Shown piece by piece: positions 9,701 to 18,077 of a DNA stretch of 64,000 nucleotides. This stretch comes from G965197555 sp965197555 (GTDB lineage: Bacteria; Chloroflexota; Dehalococcoidia; Lucifugimonadales; UBA3495). Location: contig OZ240213.1 of the NCBI GenBank assembly GCA_965197555.1, forward strand, positions 1 through 64,000, given 5' to 3'. The notes below the pieces were generated by a model, which was given only the letters and a program-made list of their open reading frames with translations, did not search any database and was not told the origin of the DNA. The position numbers and the translations under genes were made by a program. Each line of letters begins with the position of its first letter. Position 1 is the stretch's first letter.

Positions 9701-12700
9701 CCGACCCAAGCCGGGCACCTACTCTTCAGAGCCTCCGCTGAGTGCGCTGAGCGTCAGCCACGGCACTATGACCCCCACCTTCCAAGGGGGCACCAGCCGC
9801 TACACCGTCCCGGACGTCGCCAACGCCGAGACCCGGATAACCATCACCGCAACCCCCAAGGAAGGCAACTTCGTCAAATTCTTCGAAGGAGCGGACAGCC
9901 CTGTTATAGGTCTGATAGTCGACGCCTGGGGCCTAGGCCCCCGCCCCTCGGGACTTAGCGAAGACTGTTCCCGGGGCTTTGGCGATTACTATGGCCCGCT
10001 GATCGAAATGACCGACGCCGACCCTGACACGCCCGGCTTGCAGGTGGACCTGTATGACGACAAGAGTTACGTATGGGTCCATGTGTATCCGACCGCCGTC
10101 TGCACTCTCGGCAAAAGTTATGCGCTTACGATCACCCGCGCCGAGGGGGAGGTTTCCTTACCTCGCCCCAACAGACCGGCCATCGGACTGCCGGTTATAG
10201 CACCGCCGGGTAGAGACCCAGGATGGCAGGGTTCCCATCTCTACATTGCCTCGCCATGCGTCGGGTGCACCATGAATGCCTTTGTTTCCAGCATCAAAGA
10301 CCGCGACGGTTGGGACGAATCGACCTTTAGCTACCAGTGGCTTGCCGACGACGCCGATATAACTGGCGCGACCAGTTCCAGCTACACGGCGGCAGACACC
10401 GATCTGGGCAAGACCCTGAAGGTGCGGGTGTCTTTCACCGACGACAGGGGCAACGAGGAAACGCTAACCAGCCTTGCGACAGAGGTGGTGAGGCTGCGCA
10501 ACTTCATGCCGACAGGAAAGCCAGTCATCCTGGGCACACCGGAGGTCGGGCAGACCCTGAGAGTAGATGTTTCCGGCATCAGCGACCCAAACGGCATGAC
10601 CAACGCGACCTTCACTTACCAGTGGGTGAACACCCCCTGGACCGACGACGAATACACACTGGCAGACAGCGACGAGGGGCGCAGAATATGGGTGCAAGCG
10701 GCCTACACGGATGATGCGGGCCACATGCATATGTTGGAAAGCGCGCCCACAGACGCGGTGGCAGCACGTCCCAGCAGCCCGGCGACGGGAGCGCCCACCA
10801 TCAGTGGCACGGCGCAGGTGGGCGAGACGCTGACGGCGGACACGTCGGGCATCGCCGACGAGAACGGGCTTAGCAACGTCCAGTACGAGTACCAGTGGAT
10901 TGCCGACGACGCCGACATATCGGGAGCGATCAACGCCACCTACACCCTGGCCGCCGAAGACGAAGGCAAGGCTATCACGGTGCAGGTGTCCTTTACCGAC
11001 GACGCGGGCAACGACGAGACTCTGACCAGTGCGGCCACGGACGCGGTGGTGTCAGCAGCGCTGCCGCCTCCGCCAGACAACGTGCGGGCAGTCACGCAGA
11101 AGAGCGGAGCGGTCGACTTGACCTGGGAAGCCCCCGGCGACGCCACGGTCACCGGCTACCGTATCGATCGCCGCCGCGCCGGTGGGGACCGCAGCGATCA
11201 AGAGCGTTCCGCTGGGCGCCCCCGGGACCACCATGCCCTAGTGGAGGACACCGGTAGCACCAATACCGGCTATACCGACACGGGCGCGGAAAAGGGCGTC
11301 GGGTACGAGTACCGGGTGAGCGCCCGCAACGAGGCCGGCGCGGGCGCGGGATCGGACTGGGTGAAGGCCGGGCCACCGCCGGCACCCAACAGCCCGGCCA
11401 CTGGTTTGCCCAGCATCAGCGGTACGGCTCAGGTGGGGGAGACCCTGACGGCGGACACGTCTGCCATCGCCGATGCCGACGGGCGGAGCGGTGCGACCTT
11501 CAGCTACCAGTGGGTTGCCAATGACGGCAATTCAGACACGGAAATCGGGGGAGCGACGAGCTCCACCTACACCCTGGTAGCCGCCGACGAGGGCAAGACC
11601 GTCAAGGTGAAGGTGTCGTTCACCGACGACGCCGATAACGAGGAGACGCTGACCAGCGTGGCCACCACTGCCGTGGCTGGGGCGGTCGACTCAGGGGCGC
11701 CAAGCTACATAACCGTCGAAGTGACAGAGGATTACTCGGACCCCATCAACATCGTTACCAACTTCGCCATCACCTGGAGTGACACCGCCGTTTGCTCCGT
11801 CGACTACAACGCCTACCTGAACATCAAACCATCAACCCTAACGGGCGACGAAACTGAAGGGTCTCAACTCCACCTGGGCTCGGCTGCCTCCGACGGCGCT
11901 CAGATAACGGCAGGACTCACAGGAGTCCAAGGCGGTATCCGCGGGTTCGACGTGGAACTCTACTGCGGCACCGACGGATCGGGCCGATTGGTCTCCAGAG
12001 TAGTCATTCCAGGGGAATATACCCGACCCAGGCCGGGCACCTACTCTTCAGAGCCTCCACTGAGTGCGCTGGGCGTCAGCCACGGCACTATGACCCCCAC
12101 CTTCCAAGGGGGCACCAGCCGCTACACCGTCCCGGACGTCGCCAATGCCGAGACCCGGGCAACCATCACCGCAACACCCACGGAAGGCAACTTTGTCAAA
12201 TTCTTCGAAGGATCGGATAGCCCTGTTATAGGTCTGATAGTCGACGCCTGGGGCCTAGGCCCCCGCCCTTCGGGACTTAGCGAAGACTGTTCCCGGGGCT
12301 TTGGCGATTACTACGGCCCGCTGATCGAAATGACCGACGCCGACCCCGACACGCCAGGCTTCCAGATGGACCTGTATGACGGGACGAGTTCCGTATGGGT
12401 CCATGTGTATCCGACCGCCATCTGCTCTCTCGGCAAGAGTTATGCGCTTACGATCACCCGCGCCGAGGGGGAAATCTCCTTACCTCGCCCCAACAGACCG
12501 GCCATCGGACTGCCGGTAATAGCACCGCCGGGTAGAGACCCAGGATCGCATGGTACCTATCTCTACTTTGCCTCGCCATGCGTCGGATGCACCATGAATG
12601 CATATGTTTCCAGCATCAAAGACCGCGACGGTTGGGACGAATCGACCTTTAGCTACCAGTGGCTTGCCGACGACGCCGATATAACTGGCGCGACCGATTT

Positions 12701-13991
12701 CAGCTACACGGTGGCAGACACCGATCTGGGCAAGCCCTTGAAGGTGAGGGTGTCTTTCACCGATGGCAGGGGCAACGAGGAAACGCTAACCAGCCTTGCG
12801 ACAGAGGTGGTGAAGCTTCGCAACTTCTGGCCGACAGGAAAGCCAGTCATCCTGGGCACAGCGGAGGTCGGGCAGACCCTGAGAGTAGATGTTTCCGGCA
12901 TCAGCGACCCAAACGGCATGACCAACGCGGCCTTCACTTACCAGTGGGTGAACACTCCCTGGACCGACAGCAACGAATACACACTGGCAGACCGCGACGA
13001 GGGACGCAGAATATGGTTGCGAGCGGCCTATACGGATGATGCGGGCCACATGCATGTCTTGGAAAGCGAGTCCACGGACGCGGTGGCAGCACGTCCCAGC
13101 AGCCCGGCGACGGGAGCGCCCACCATCAGCGGGACCGCCCAGGTGGGCGAGACGCTGACAGCGAACACATCTGGGGTCGCCGACGTGGACGGGCTTAGCA
13201 ACGTCCAATACGAGTACCAGTGGCTTGCAGACGACGCCGACATATCGGGAGCGATCAACGCCACCTACACCCTGGCCGCCGAAGACGAAGGCAAGGCTAT
13301 CACGGTGCAGGTGTCCTTCACCGACGACGCCGACAACGAGGAGACGCTGACCAGCGCGGCCACGGCTGCTGTGGCCGGTGCGCAACCCACGGAGCCGCCG
13401 GCCAAGCCCACGGGCCTCGACGCCACGGCTTCCCACGACTCGGTGACTCTCACCTGGGACGACCCCGGCGACGACTCCATCACCGGCTATGTCATCCTGC
13501 GGCGCATTCCCGGGGTCGACCCGGAGGGCCACTTCGATGTGCTGGTGGCGAACACGGGGACGGCGGCAACCACCTATACCGACGACACCGTGTCGGCTGA
13601 GACTCGCTATACCTACCGGATCAAGGCGATCAACGGGGCCGGAACGAGTGAACGCTCCCGCTGGTTCCACATCGACGTCCCGGCAGCGCCCGTACCCGAC
13701 AAGCCCACGGGCCTCGAAGCCACGGCAACCCACAGCCAGGTGACCCTCACCTGGGACGACCCTGGCGACGACACCATCACCGGCTACGTCATCCTGCGGC
13801 GCGTCCGCGAGAACAATACCGGGGGCGACTTCAGTGTATTGGTCGCGGACACGGGCAGCGCCGCCACCACCTACACCGACGACACGGTGGCGGCCGGCAC
13901 CACGTACACCTACCGGATCAAGGCCATCAACGAGCACGGAACAAGCGAACGCTCGAGCTGGTTCCACATCGACATCCCGGAGGCCCCGTAG
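6705..13991 (+). CDS. Giant secreted protein with Ig-like and FN3-like repeats
   Basis: A protein of 2428 residues. It begins with a signal peptide: a basic N-terminus, a hydrophobic stretch around residues 10-28, and probable cleavage after ALAQA. The body is made of repeats. A unit of about 90 residues with SPATGAPTISGTAQVGETL, YQW and VSFTDD motifs occurs at least eight times. FN3-like domains lie near the start, in the middle and twice at the end, and a WYVVQYYHV unit is duplicated. No C-terminal anchor or sortase motif is visible, so it is probably released or held non-covalently. The start has AAGGAGTAAGGA upstream. Adhesin or matrix protein is the likely role; there is no catalytic domain. 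Long ORFs on the other strand are shadows of the repeats. Confidence 0.9.
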   Translation: MTYQLAARRLTLVTAILVAIALTLFLTAPFGKSVALAQANDQGGNSPATGLPTIGGTTQVGETLTADITGIADADGLSGETFTYQWVSGDGTTDTDMENATGSTYTLVEADKGKSIKVRVTFTDGGGNEETLTSAPTGPVWGDGLPGAPRNLTATPGNKEVTLSWDPPADNGNAPAARYRIEWRGDGKDYSTSQWGTARSTTYTTNDQANLANGVKYFFRVKAENDDGNSYGPYGPASEEVSATPTSGSAVDLGTPVLSDTETLHHGMVKLDWQDIEDAGWYVVQYYHVEDGEWLDLPAEGVDIAFHGSSAVVSNLHGLSWLRVGAASCAGSSEWSQIEQLFGTNKSDWEGVPVPDVEEGDEIEPCPVVLGTPVLSDTENLHHGMVQLDWQDIEDAGWYVVQYYHVKSGEWLDLPAEGVDIAFHGSSAVASNLHGLSWLRVQATSCAGESEWSQIEQMFGTNASDWEGVPVPEVAEGDEIEPCSEDADTPENSPATGAPTISGTAQVGEALEADTSGIADSDGLSNVQYEYQWLADDADIAGASGSTYTLTDSEESKAIKVEVSFTDDAGNDESLTSEPTTVVAAAPPPPPDNVRAVSKKSGAVELTWDAPQDATVTGYRIERRPTGGSPSDQERSAGSTRDNHTLVEDTGSADTGYTDDTAERGVGYEYRVSARNEAGAGEESDWVNAEEEAASNSTATGAPTISGTAQVGETLTANTSGVADADGLSSVQYEYQWIADDTDIAGATGSTYTLTDSEESKAIEVQVSFTDDADNEETLTSAATAAVAAKPNSPATGAPTISGTAQVGETLTANTSGVADADGLGSVQYEYQWLADDTDIAGATGSTYTLTDSEESKAITVKVSFTDDADNEETLTSVATTAVAGAVDSGAPSYITVEVTEDYSDPINIVTNFAITWSDTAVCSVDYNAYLNIKPSTLTGDETEGSQLHLGSAASDGAQITAGLTGVQGGVRGFDVELYCGTDGSGRLVSRVVIPGEYTRPKPGTYSSEPPLSALSVSHGTMTPTFQGGTSRYTVPDVANAETRITITATPKEGNFVKFFEGADSPVIGLIVDAWGLGPRPSGLSEDCSRGFGDYYGPLIEMTDADPDTPGLQVDLYDDKSYVWVHVYPTAVCTLGKSYALTITRAEGEVSLPRPNRPAIGLPVIAPPGRDPGWQGSHLYIASPCVGCTMNAFVSSIKDRDGWDESTFSYQWLADDADITGATSSSYTAADTDLGKTLKVRVSFTDDRGNEETLTSLATEVVRLRNFMPTGKPVILGTPEVGQTLRVDVSGISDPNGMTNATFTYQWVNTPWTDDEYTLADSDEGRRIWVQAAYTDDAGHMHMLESAPTDAVAARPSSPATGAPTISGTAQVGETLTADTSGIADENGLSNVQYEYQWIADDADISGAINATYTLAAEDEGKAITVQVSFTDDAGNDETLTSAATDAVVSAALPPPPDNVRAVTQKSGAVDLTWEAPGDATVTGYRIDRRRAGGDRSDQERSAGRPRDHHALVEDTGSTNTGYTDTGAEKGVGYEYRVSARNEAGAGAGSDWVKAGPPPAPNSPATGLPSISGTAQVGETLTADTSAIADADGRSGATFSYQWVANDGNSDTEIGGATSSTYTLVAADEGKTVKVKVSFTDDADNEETLTSVATTAVAGAVDSGAPSYITVEVTEDYSDPINIVTNFAITWSDTAVCSVDYNAYLNIKPSTLTGDETEGSQLHLGSAASDGAQITAGLTGVQGGIRGFDVELYCGTDGSGRLVSRVVIPGEYTRPRPGTYSSEPPLSALGVSHGTMTPTFQGGTSRYTVPDVANAETRATITATPTEGNFVKFFEGSDSPVIGLIVDAWGLGPRPSGLSEDCSRGFGDYYGPLIEMTDADPDTPGFQMDLYDGTSSVWVHVYPTAICSLGKSYALTITRAEGEISLPRPNRPAIGLPVIAPPGRDPGSHGTYLYFASPCVGCTMNAYVSSIKDRDGWDESTFSYQWLADDADITGATDFSYTVADTDLGKPLKVRVSFTDGRGNEETLTSLATEVVKLRNFWPTGKPVILGTAEVGQTLRVDVSGISDPNGMTNAAFTYQWVNTPWTDSNEYTLADRDEGRRIWLRAAYTDDAGHMHVLESESTDAVAARPSSPATGAPTISGTAQVGETLTANTSGVADVDGLSNVQYEYQWLADDADISGAINATYTLAAEDEGKAITVQVSFTDDADNEETLTSAATAAVAGAQPTEPPAKPTGLDATASHDSVTLTWDDPGDDSITGYVILRRIPGVDPEGHFDVLVANTGTAATTYTDDTVSAETRYTYRIKAINGAGTSERSRWFHIDVPAAPVPDKPTGLEATATHSQVTLTWDDPGDDTITGYVILRRVRENNTGGDFSVLVADTGSAATTYTDDTVAAGTTYTYRIKAINEHGTSERSSWFHIDIPEAP
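9286..10803 (+). repeat. Internal duplication of the repeat protein, copy 1
   Basis: About 1.5 kb within the giant gene that recurs 2322-2325 bases further on with only scattered differences. It covers a segment with paired cysteines (TAVCSVDY, VELYCGTDG) that differs from the Ig-like units, plus two Ig-like units. The offset is a multiple of three, so the frame is kept. Confidence 0.88.
11608..13128 (+). repeat. Internal duplication of the repeat protein, copy 2
   Basis: Second copy of the 1.5-kb segment. It differs from copy 1 by point changes and by one extra codon (SN in place of D in the TPWT-EYT segment). Near-identity over such length suggests a recent duplication or gene conversion. 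Confidence 0.88.
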
Positions 13992-14235
13992 CGGGGTATC
14001 GAGGACTGCGAGGGCCAGGGAACCATCCGCACGAGCGACGGCAGAAAGTTGCCCGACGAGTTGGCGCCGACCGTCAGCGATTCGGGCCGGTAGAGGGCAA
14101 CGAAAAGAGCCCGCACACATGGACAAACGGGTGAGGCAAGCGTACTGGCCGGAGCACGGAACGCCCACGGTCTGAGGCGGACGGGAAAGGCGATGCTTGC
14201 GCCCGCTCCTTTCGTGTCTGGTGTCGTGCGCCGCT
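13992..14235. other. Short intergenic region between convergent genes
   Basis: This stretch lies between the 3' ends of the giant secreted-protein gene and the minus-strand DNA-processing run. I see no gene, no clear terminator with a T run and no repeat. It may be near the left boundary of the conjugative element, but nothing in the sequence marks an end. Confidence 0.3.
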
Positions 14236-14667
14236 TCAGGCGGCGATTGCCAGGTCCTTGTGGCGAGTGTCGATGCCGACCACCTCGCCGATAGCCACGT
14301 TGCGCTGGTAGCAGAGCACCTGGTGCGTCTGCATGGCTTCGGCACAGGCGGTGCAGAAGGCGGTGATGAGCTCGGCGTGGTTGGCGACGGTCATCCGCCG
14401 CACCAGCATCGAGCCGCCGTCCGGCAGAGCCTGCCCCGTACTCGATACGGGGGTGTGGCGGTAGAGCTGGACCGTGGGGTCCCGCCGCTCCGCTTCCGTG
14501 GCGGGCCGGAAGAAATGGGGCTGTCCCGACCGGCAGAGGTGCTTCGAGCCGTCGTGCTCGCAGTAGCGGCAGGTCTTCCCGTCGGGGGAGAACCGCTGCC
14601 ATGCCCCGTGATTGCGCTGTCCGCGCCTCTTGTTGTTGCGCTTGGCCCGCTTCAGCGTCCTATCCAT
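14236..14667 (-). CDS. Small protein with a cysteine/histidine cluster, unknown function
   Basis: A protein of 143 residues with a very basic N-terminus (DRTLKRAKRNNKRRGQRN) followed by CRYCEHDGSKHLC, which looks like a zinc-binding knuckle, and a second CTAC pair in the C-terminal half. Nucleic acid binding is plausible. I do not recognise the family. The ATG at 14667 is preceded by GGGAGG and overlaps the end of the upstream gene by eight bases, so it is coupled to it. It is the last gene of the minus-strand DNA-processing run. Confidence 0.65.
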   Translation of the reverse strand: MDRTLKRAKRNNKRRGQRNHGAWQRFSPDGKTCRYCEHDGSKHLCRSGQPHFFRPATEAERRDPTVQLYRHTPVSSTGQALPDGGSMLVRRMTVANHAELITAFCTACAEAMQTHQVLCYQRNVAIGEVVGIDTRHKDLAIAA

Positions 14668-15286
14668 CGGACGCCTCCCTGGGCAGCGTGAGCCTGCCCG
14701 ACGCCACGGCGTCGGAGAGGTCGTCCCGCAGCTTCTTGGCCTTGGGGGAGCACCGGTAGGCCGAGACGCCCACCGACTGGAGCGGGACTATCTCCTCCTC
14801 TTCGATGCCCCGCTCCCAGAGCCAGTTCGCCCAGGAGCCGTGGAGGGGCAGCGGGCTGCGCTTGTCGAGGAAGCGGTGGTGCAGCGCCGGGGCCTCCTCC
14901 TCCGACTGCGCCAGCAGCAGGAAGGAGTCCTTCTCGTAGCCGTATTCCGCCGTTTTCGTGTAGACGAGCGCGTGCCACCCGCCGGTCGCGGGCAGGCGGG
15001 CGATCTTGGTCGTCCACGTTCCTATGGTCTCGTACGGGATGATGCACCGCTCGTAGCCGCCGTGGAGGGCCATCCCGTCGGCGCCCCGGATGATGTGGGC
15101 GACGTCGGGGGGCTGCTTGAGGAGCGACGCCCAGATCGCCTTGAGCGCCGTCTGGGAGCCGACCATCGAGACGAACCAGAGGCCGTCCGTCCGGTCGTCG
15201 CGGGCGAAGGCGTCGGCGGTGGCGTTGAAGCCGCCTGCGCTTATGGTGAACAGGTCCTCGGGGTCTATGGTGTGCGTCGCGAGCAT
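14660..15286 (-). CDS. Uncharacterised protein of the element
   Basis: A protein of 208 residues with no motif I recognise. It has no signal peptide or membrane segment, the central part contains many aromatic residues (WTTKIARLP, GWHALVYTK, YGYEKDSF) and it is probably a soluble globular protein. AAGGAGG lies just upstream of the ATG at 15286, which supports the start. It sits between the radC-like gene and the small Cys/His protein. The position inside the SSB-Rad52-primase run suggests a role in element replication or upkeep, but this is guilt by association only. Confidence 0.62.
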   Translation of the reverse strand: MLATHTIDPEDLFTISAGGFNATADAFARDDRTDGLWFVSMVGSQTALKAIWASLLKQPPDVAHIIRGADGMALHGGYERCIIPYETIGTWTTKIARLPATGGWHALVYTKTAEYGYEKDSFLLLAQSEEEAPALHHRFLDKRSPLPLHGSWANWLWERGIEEEEIVPLQSVGVSAYRCSPKAKKLRDDLSDAVASGRLTLPREASDG

Positions 15287-15316
15287 TTGCGACCTCCTTG
15301 CGTGTGGGTTGAGTGC

Positions 15317-15343
15317 GACGCGCTGGGGAGCATGTCCCCCGCG
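15317..15343 (-). other. GC-rich hairpin between the radC-like and 208-residue genes
   Basis: Imperfect stem-loop, in transcript sense ACGCG-GGGGA, loop CATGC, TCCCC-a-GCGCGT. It is a weaker member of the series of intergenic hairpins found between most genes of this run. No T run follows, so it is not an ordinary terminator. Confidence 0.5.
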
Positions 15344-15366
15344 TGAGAGCCGGACGGCGTGGACCG

Positions 15367-15873
15367 TCAGGACATGAGGCCCCGTTCCTTGAGGCTGACG
15401 AAGCGGTCGCCGCCGATGACCACGTGGTCCAGCAGCTCGATGCCCAGCAGCTTGCCCGCCTGGGCAAGCTCCCTGGTGATGGCCGCGTCCTCCGGGCTGG
15501 GCGTGGGGTCCGTGGAGGGGTGGTTGTGGCTGATGATGATGCTGGGGACGGCCTCGATAACGGCGGGCCGCAGCACCTCGGCGGGGCGGATCATCGAGGA
15601 GTTCACGTTGCCCTGGTAGACGACCCGCTGGCCGACGACCAGGTTCTTGGTGTTCAGGAGCAGCACCCGGAGCTGCTCTTGGGCGAGGCCGGACATCTCC
15701 GGCCCCAGCAGCTTCCGCACGTCTTCGGGGCAGTTGATGGAGGGCGGGTCCTTCGGGCCTTCCGGCCTCGTCGCCACGTCGTAGCGGACCGCCAACTCCC
15801 CCAGCAGGCTCAGGTTGATGCGGAGCGCGTTCAGCAGAACAGCGTCCTTGGTGAAAGTCTTCTTCCTGGTCAT
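15367..15873 (-). CDS. radC: RadC-like JAB/MPN domain protein
   Basis: A protein of 168 residues containing the RadC-type JAB1/MPN metalloprotease-like fold. The signature is IIISHNHPSTDPTPSPED, close to the HxHPSGD...PS-D metal site of the family, with the glutamine/glutamate strand LAQEQLRVLLLNTKN before it. The usual N-terminal helix-hairpin-helix part is short or missing, as is common in RadC copies on mobile elements. GAAGGAGG precedes the ATG. RadC has no settled biochemical role; on plasmids and integrative elements it commonly sits with SSB and recombination genes, as here. Confidence 0.9.
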   Translation of the reverse strand: MTRKKTFTKDAVLLNALRINLSLLGELAVRYDVATRPEGPKDPPSINCPEDVRKLLGPEMSGLAQEQLRVLLLNTKNLVVGQRVVYQGNVNSSMIRPAEVLRPAVIEAVPSIIISHNHPSTDPTPSPEDAAITRELAQAGKLLGIELLDHVVIGGDRFVSLKERGLMS

Positions 15874-15907
15874 GTCGGCCTCCTTCGCTATCGGTTAGAA
15901 CAGAGAG

Positions 15908-15940
15908 CGGGGCCGCCCCCTGTAGTGGAAAGCGGCCCCG
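15908..15940 (-). other. GC-rich intergenic hairpin before the radC-like gene
   Basis: Perfect nine-base stem (CGGGGCCGC and its complement) with a 15-base inner part, lying between ssb and the radC-like gene. It is related in sequence and position to the hairpins at 16431, 17622, 18611 and 21323. There is no T run after the stem. Confidence 0.7.
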
Positions 15941-15987
15941 TGGTGCGCCTCTGAAAAGGCGTCGCTATGCGGTTGTGGGTCGACTGG

Positions 15988-16371
15988 CTAGAAGGGAGAG
16001 GCGCCGACCGGCTGCTCGATGTCCGCGGCGTCGCCGTTGCCGTTGCCGTTGTGGGAGTCGAGGAACACGACCTCGGAGGCGTGTATCTCGGTGCGGTGGC
16101 GGCGCTGGCCGTCGTCGCCCTCCCAGCTGTTCTGGACGAGGCGGCCCGCGACGTAGACGCGCTGGCCCGTCCCGACGTACTGGTTCACGGCCTCCGCAGT
16201 GGCGCCCCAGACCACGATGTTGTGCCAATCCGTCTCGTTCTCGGCGTCCTTGCGGTAGCGGTCCGTCGCCAGCCGCAGCTTGGTGACGGCGGTGCCGCCG
16301 GGGGTGTACTGCATCTCCGGGTCCGTTCCGACCCTGCCCAAAAGCTCGACTTTGTTGATGGTGCGTGACAT
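15988..16371 (-). CDS. ssb: Single-stranded DNA-binding protein
   Basis: A protein of 127 residues with a complete OB fold typical of SSB: the N-terminal SRTINKVELLGRVGTDPE, the central TDWHNIVVWG and GQRVYVAGRL segments. The tail is short and acidic, ending in GASPF rather than the canonical DIPF. The start at 16371 is set by AAGGAGAAACGA just upstream; a longer ORF extends to 16479 but adds a non-conserved leader. It would coat single-stranded DNA during conjugation and replication of the element together with the Rad52-like protein, the primase and the nuclease in the same run. Confidence 0.93.
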   Translation of the reverse strand: MSRTINKVELLGRVGTDPEMQYTPGGTAVTKLRLATDRYRKDAENETDWHNIVVWGATAEAVNQYVGTGQRVYVAGRLVQNSWEGDDGQRRHRTEIHASEVVFLDSHNGNGNGDAADIEQPVGASPF

Positions 16372-16430
16372 TTCGTTTCTCCTTGTGTGTGAAGTAGCGC
16401 GGTCTTGCCGCGCCCGTCTTGAATGAGAGC

Positions 16431-16464
16431 GGGGCCGACTCCCCGATACGGGGAAGACGGCCCC
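16431..16464 (-). other. GC-rich two-step hairpin before ssb
   Basis: Outer stem GGGGCCG/CGGCCCC with a small internal loop, then an inner stem TCCCCG/CGGGGA around the loop TAT. It lies between the nuclease gene and ssb and is the most regular member of the intergenic hairpin family. Confidence 0.75.
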
Positions 16465-16491
16465 GTCCTGCGCTCCCAACAGGGGAAGCGT

Positions 16492-17592
16492 CTAGGTGTT
16501 CACCCGCACGTACTCCGACTCGCTCTCGGTGACGATCTCGGCCCGTACCTCCGGGTCGAGCGCCTCGTTGAGCCTCCGGTGGTTCACGGAGTACCTGGTG
16601 GAGCTAACGAGGGTGACCGTCCGGCCCCCCACCGTCGCTTTCGAGTCGTCCTGCCGGCGCATCCACGCCTTCAGGGTGTCCAGCGCGGCGCGCTTGGCCT
16701 TCTCAGGCTCCTTGATGGATTCCTGAGCCTCTGCGTAGGCCGCCACCGCGTCCCGTGCCTCTTCGTCGCTCACCTCCTCTGTCTCGGTCTCCGTCTCTTC
16801 GCTCGCTTCCGCCATTCCCGGCAGGCAGACCGCCAAGAAGGGGCAGCTTCGGCACTGCCAGCTGGTCGCGGAGAAGTCTCGCTCCGGCAGCGCGTCGGGG
16901 TCAGGCCCGCTCCGGACGTGGTGAGCGGCAAGCTCACCGAGCCACTCGCTGGCGTCCTGCAATGCCCTCTCCAGCCGGTGGGCTGGAATCCGCTCCCAGT
17001 CCCAGGTGCGAGCCCCCGTGTCCATCGTGGCGATCACCGCGTCCCGCAGGTCGCCGAACTCGCCGAGGGAGTAGAGGGCGGCCTGGGCCACCGACGCCGG
17101 GTGGCTGCGCTCCGCTCCCAGCGTCCGCCAGCGCTTGAACGCCTCCGGTCCCCGCGTCTTGATCTCGACGACCATCGGGTCGCCGTATGCGGGGGCATCC
17201 GGCTCTCCCTCGAAGAGGAAGAGTTGCGGCGCAGCCGCTTCGTCTCCCTCTATCGGCATCCGCACCGTGCCGTCCGGGTGGCCCGTGACCAGCAGATTGG
17301 GGCCGATGCGCACCGCCACCTGCCGGGGGTCCTGTGGGTCTGGGGCATCGACCTTCCAGCCAGCCCGCTCCATCGCCCGCACCACCACCGGCTCCAGGGC
17401 GTTGCCCGCCTCCATCGCCGTCAGCGAATCCTCGCTGGGGGGATTCGTGGGCTCGTAGCCGGTTGCGGCGTACCAGAGGGCGCGGCGGCAGCCCAGGGCT
17501 GACGATGCCCGCACCTCCATGTTGCCGTCGTCGTCGAACCGCGCCGCAGGGCGGGAGAAGACCTCCGCCCTGTCAGTAGTCGTCGTTACCAT
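16492..17592 (-). CDS. RecB/Cas4-type PD-(D/E)XK nuclease
   Basis: A protein of 366 residues. An N-terminal cysteine in ALGCRRALWYA, the D of GHPDGTV, the nuclease motif MVVEIKTRG and the later cluster CRSCPFLAVC match the Cas4/AddB/YqaJ-like nucleases, which hold an iron-sulphur cluster with one cysteine before and three after the nuclease core. The C-terminal part (from about residue 245) is acidic and helical, ending in a small beta-rich unit. The start at 17592 has GGAAGGAGGCGACG upstream; the ORF runs further but without conservation. Together with the Rad52-like annealing protein and SSB it suggests a phage-like end-resection and annealing module. Confidence 0.85.
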   Translation of the reverse strand: MVTTTTDRAEVFSRPAARFDDDGNMEVRASSALGCRRALWYAATGYEPTNPPSEDSLTAMEAGNALEPVVVRAMERAGWKVDAPDPQDPRQVAVRIGPNLLVTGHPDGTVRMPIEGDEAAAPQLFLFEGEPDAPAYGDPMVVEIKTRGPEAFKRWRTLGAERSHPASVAQAALYSLGEFGDLRDAVIATMDTGARTWDWERIPAHRLERALQDASEWLGELAAHHVRSGPDPDALPERDFSATSWQCRSCPFLAVCLPGMAEASEETETETEEVSDEEARDAVAAYAEAQESIKEPEKAKRAALDTLKAWMRRQDDSKATVGGRTVTLVSSTRYSVNHRRLNEALDPEVRAEIVTESESEYVRVNT

Positions 17593-17621
17593 CGTCGTCG
17601 CCTCCTTCCTGTAAGTGAGAA

Positions 17622-17652
17622 GCGGGGCAGCCCCCGAAGGAGACAGCCCCGC
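17622..17652 (-). other. GC-rich intergenic hairpin before the nuclease gene
   Basis: Outer stem GCGGGGC/GCCCCGC. In transcript sense the inner part reads GTCTCC-TTCG-GGGG, so a stable C(UUCG)G tetraloop is likely. Nearly the same sequence occurs at 18611. Confidence 0.75.
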
Positions 17653-17675
17653 CTCGATTCCGGTGTCCATGCGGC

Positions 17676-18077
17676 TCATGCGGCCTTCGCCTCGACCGCC
17701 TGCTCCGTCTTTCTCTCCTCCCTGGCCTTCAGGTGGGCCTTGAGGATGTGCGCTATCCCGTCGCCGAGTCCGAGCACTGCCACGCTCTTGCCGTCGGGCA
17801 TCGTGTTGAAGAAGGGCTGCATCTCCTGAATCCCCCGGCACTGGTCGATGATTTCCTCCAGGGGAGTCCCGCGCCGCAGGTGCAGGGAGATCAACCGGCA
17901 GGCCAGCTCGGTGACGCCGTGCTGGAAGCTGCCTCCCTTGCCCAACCAGCCGAAGACCTCGAAGGGCTCGCCGTCCTCGTCCGTCGAGACGGTCACGTAG
18001 AGGTTGCCGAACTCCGTCTGGAGCTTGGTCGTCGTGCTGGGCAGGGTGCGGGGCCTGGGCCGTGTCGTCGCGGTCAT
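17676..18077 (-). CDS. TSCPD-domain-like protein
   Basis: A protein of 133 residues. The segment HGVTELACRLISLHLRRGTP followed by LEEIIDQCRGIQ matches the TSCPD domain known from the C-terminus of class II ribonucleotide reductases and from small stand-alone proteins on phages and plasmids. The C-terminus is lysine/glutamate-rich. The ATG at 18077 overlaps the TGA of the preceding gene (ATGA). The function of stand-alone TSCPD proteins is not known; a link to nucleotide supply or regulation is a guess. Confidence 0.75.
   Translation of the reverse strand: MTATTRPRPRTLPSTTTKLQTEFGNLYVTVSTDEDGEPFEVFGWLGKGGSFQHGVTELACRLISLHLRRGTPLEEIIDQCRGIQEMQPFFNTMPDGKSVAVLGLGDGIAHILKAHLKAREERKTEQAVEAKAA

Noticed and set aside
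12786..14345. Minus-strand ORF of 519 codons
   Set aside because: It lies opposite the repeat protein and runs past its end; its sequence repeats in step with the plus-strand repeats, and it has no ribosome binding site. A GC-driven shadow.
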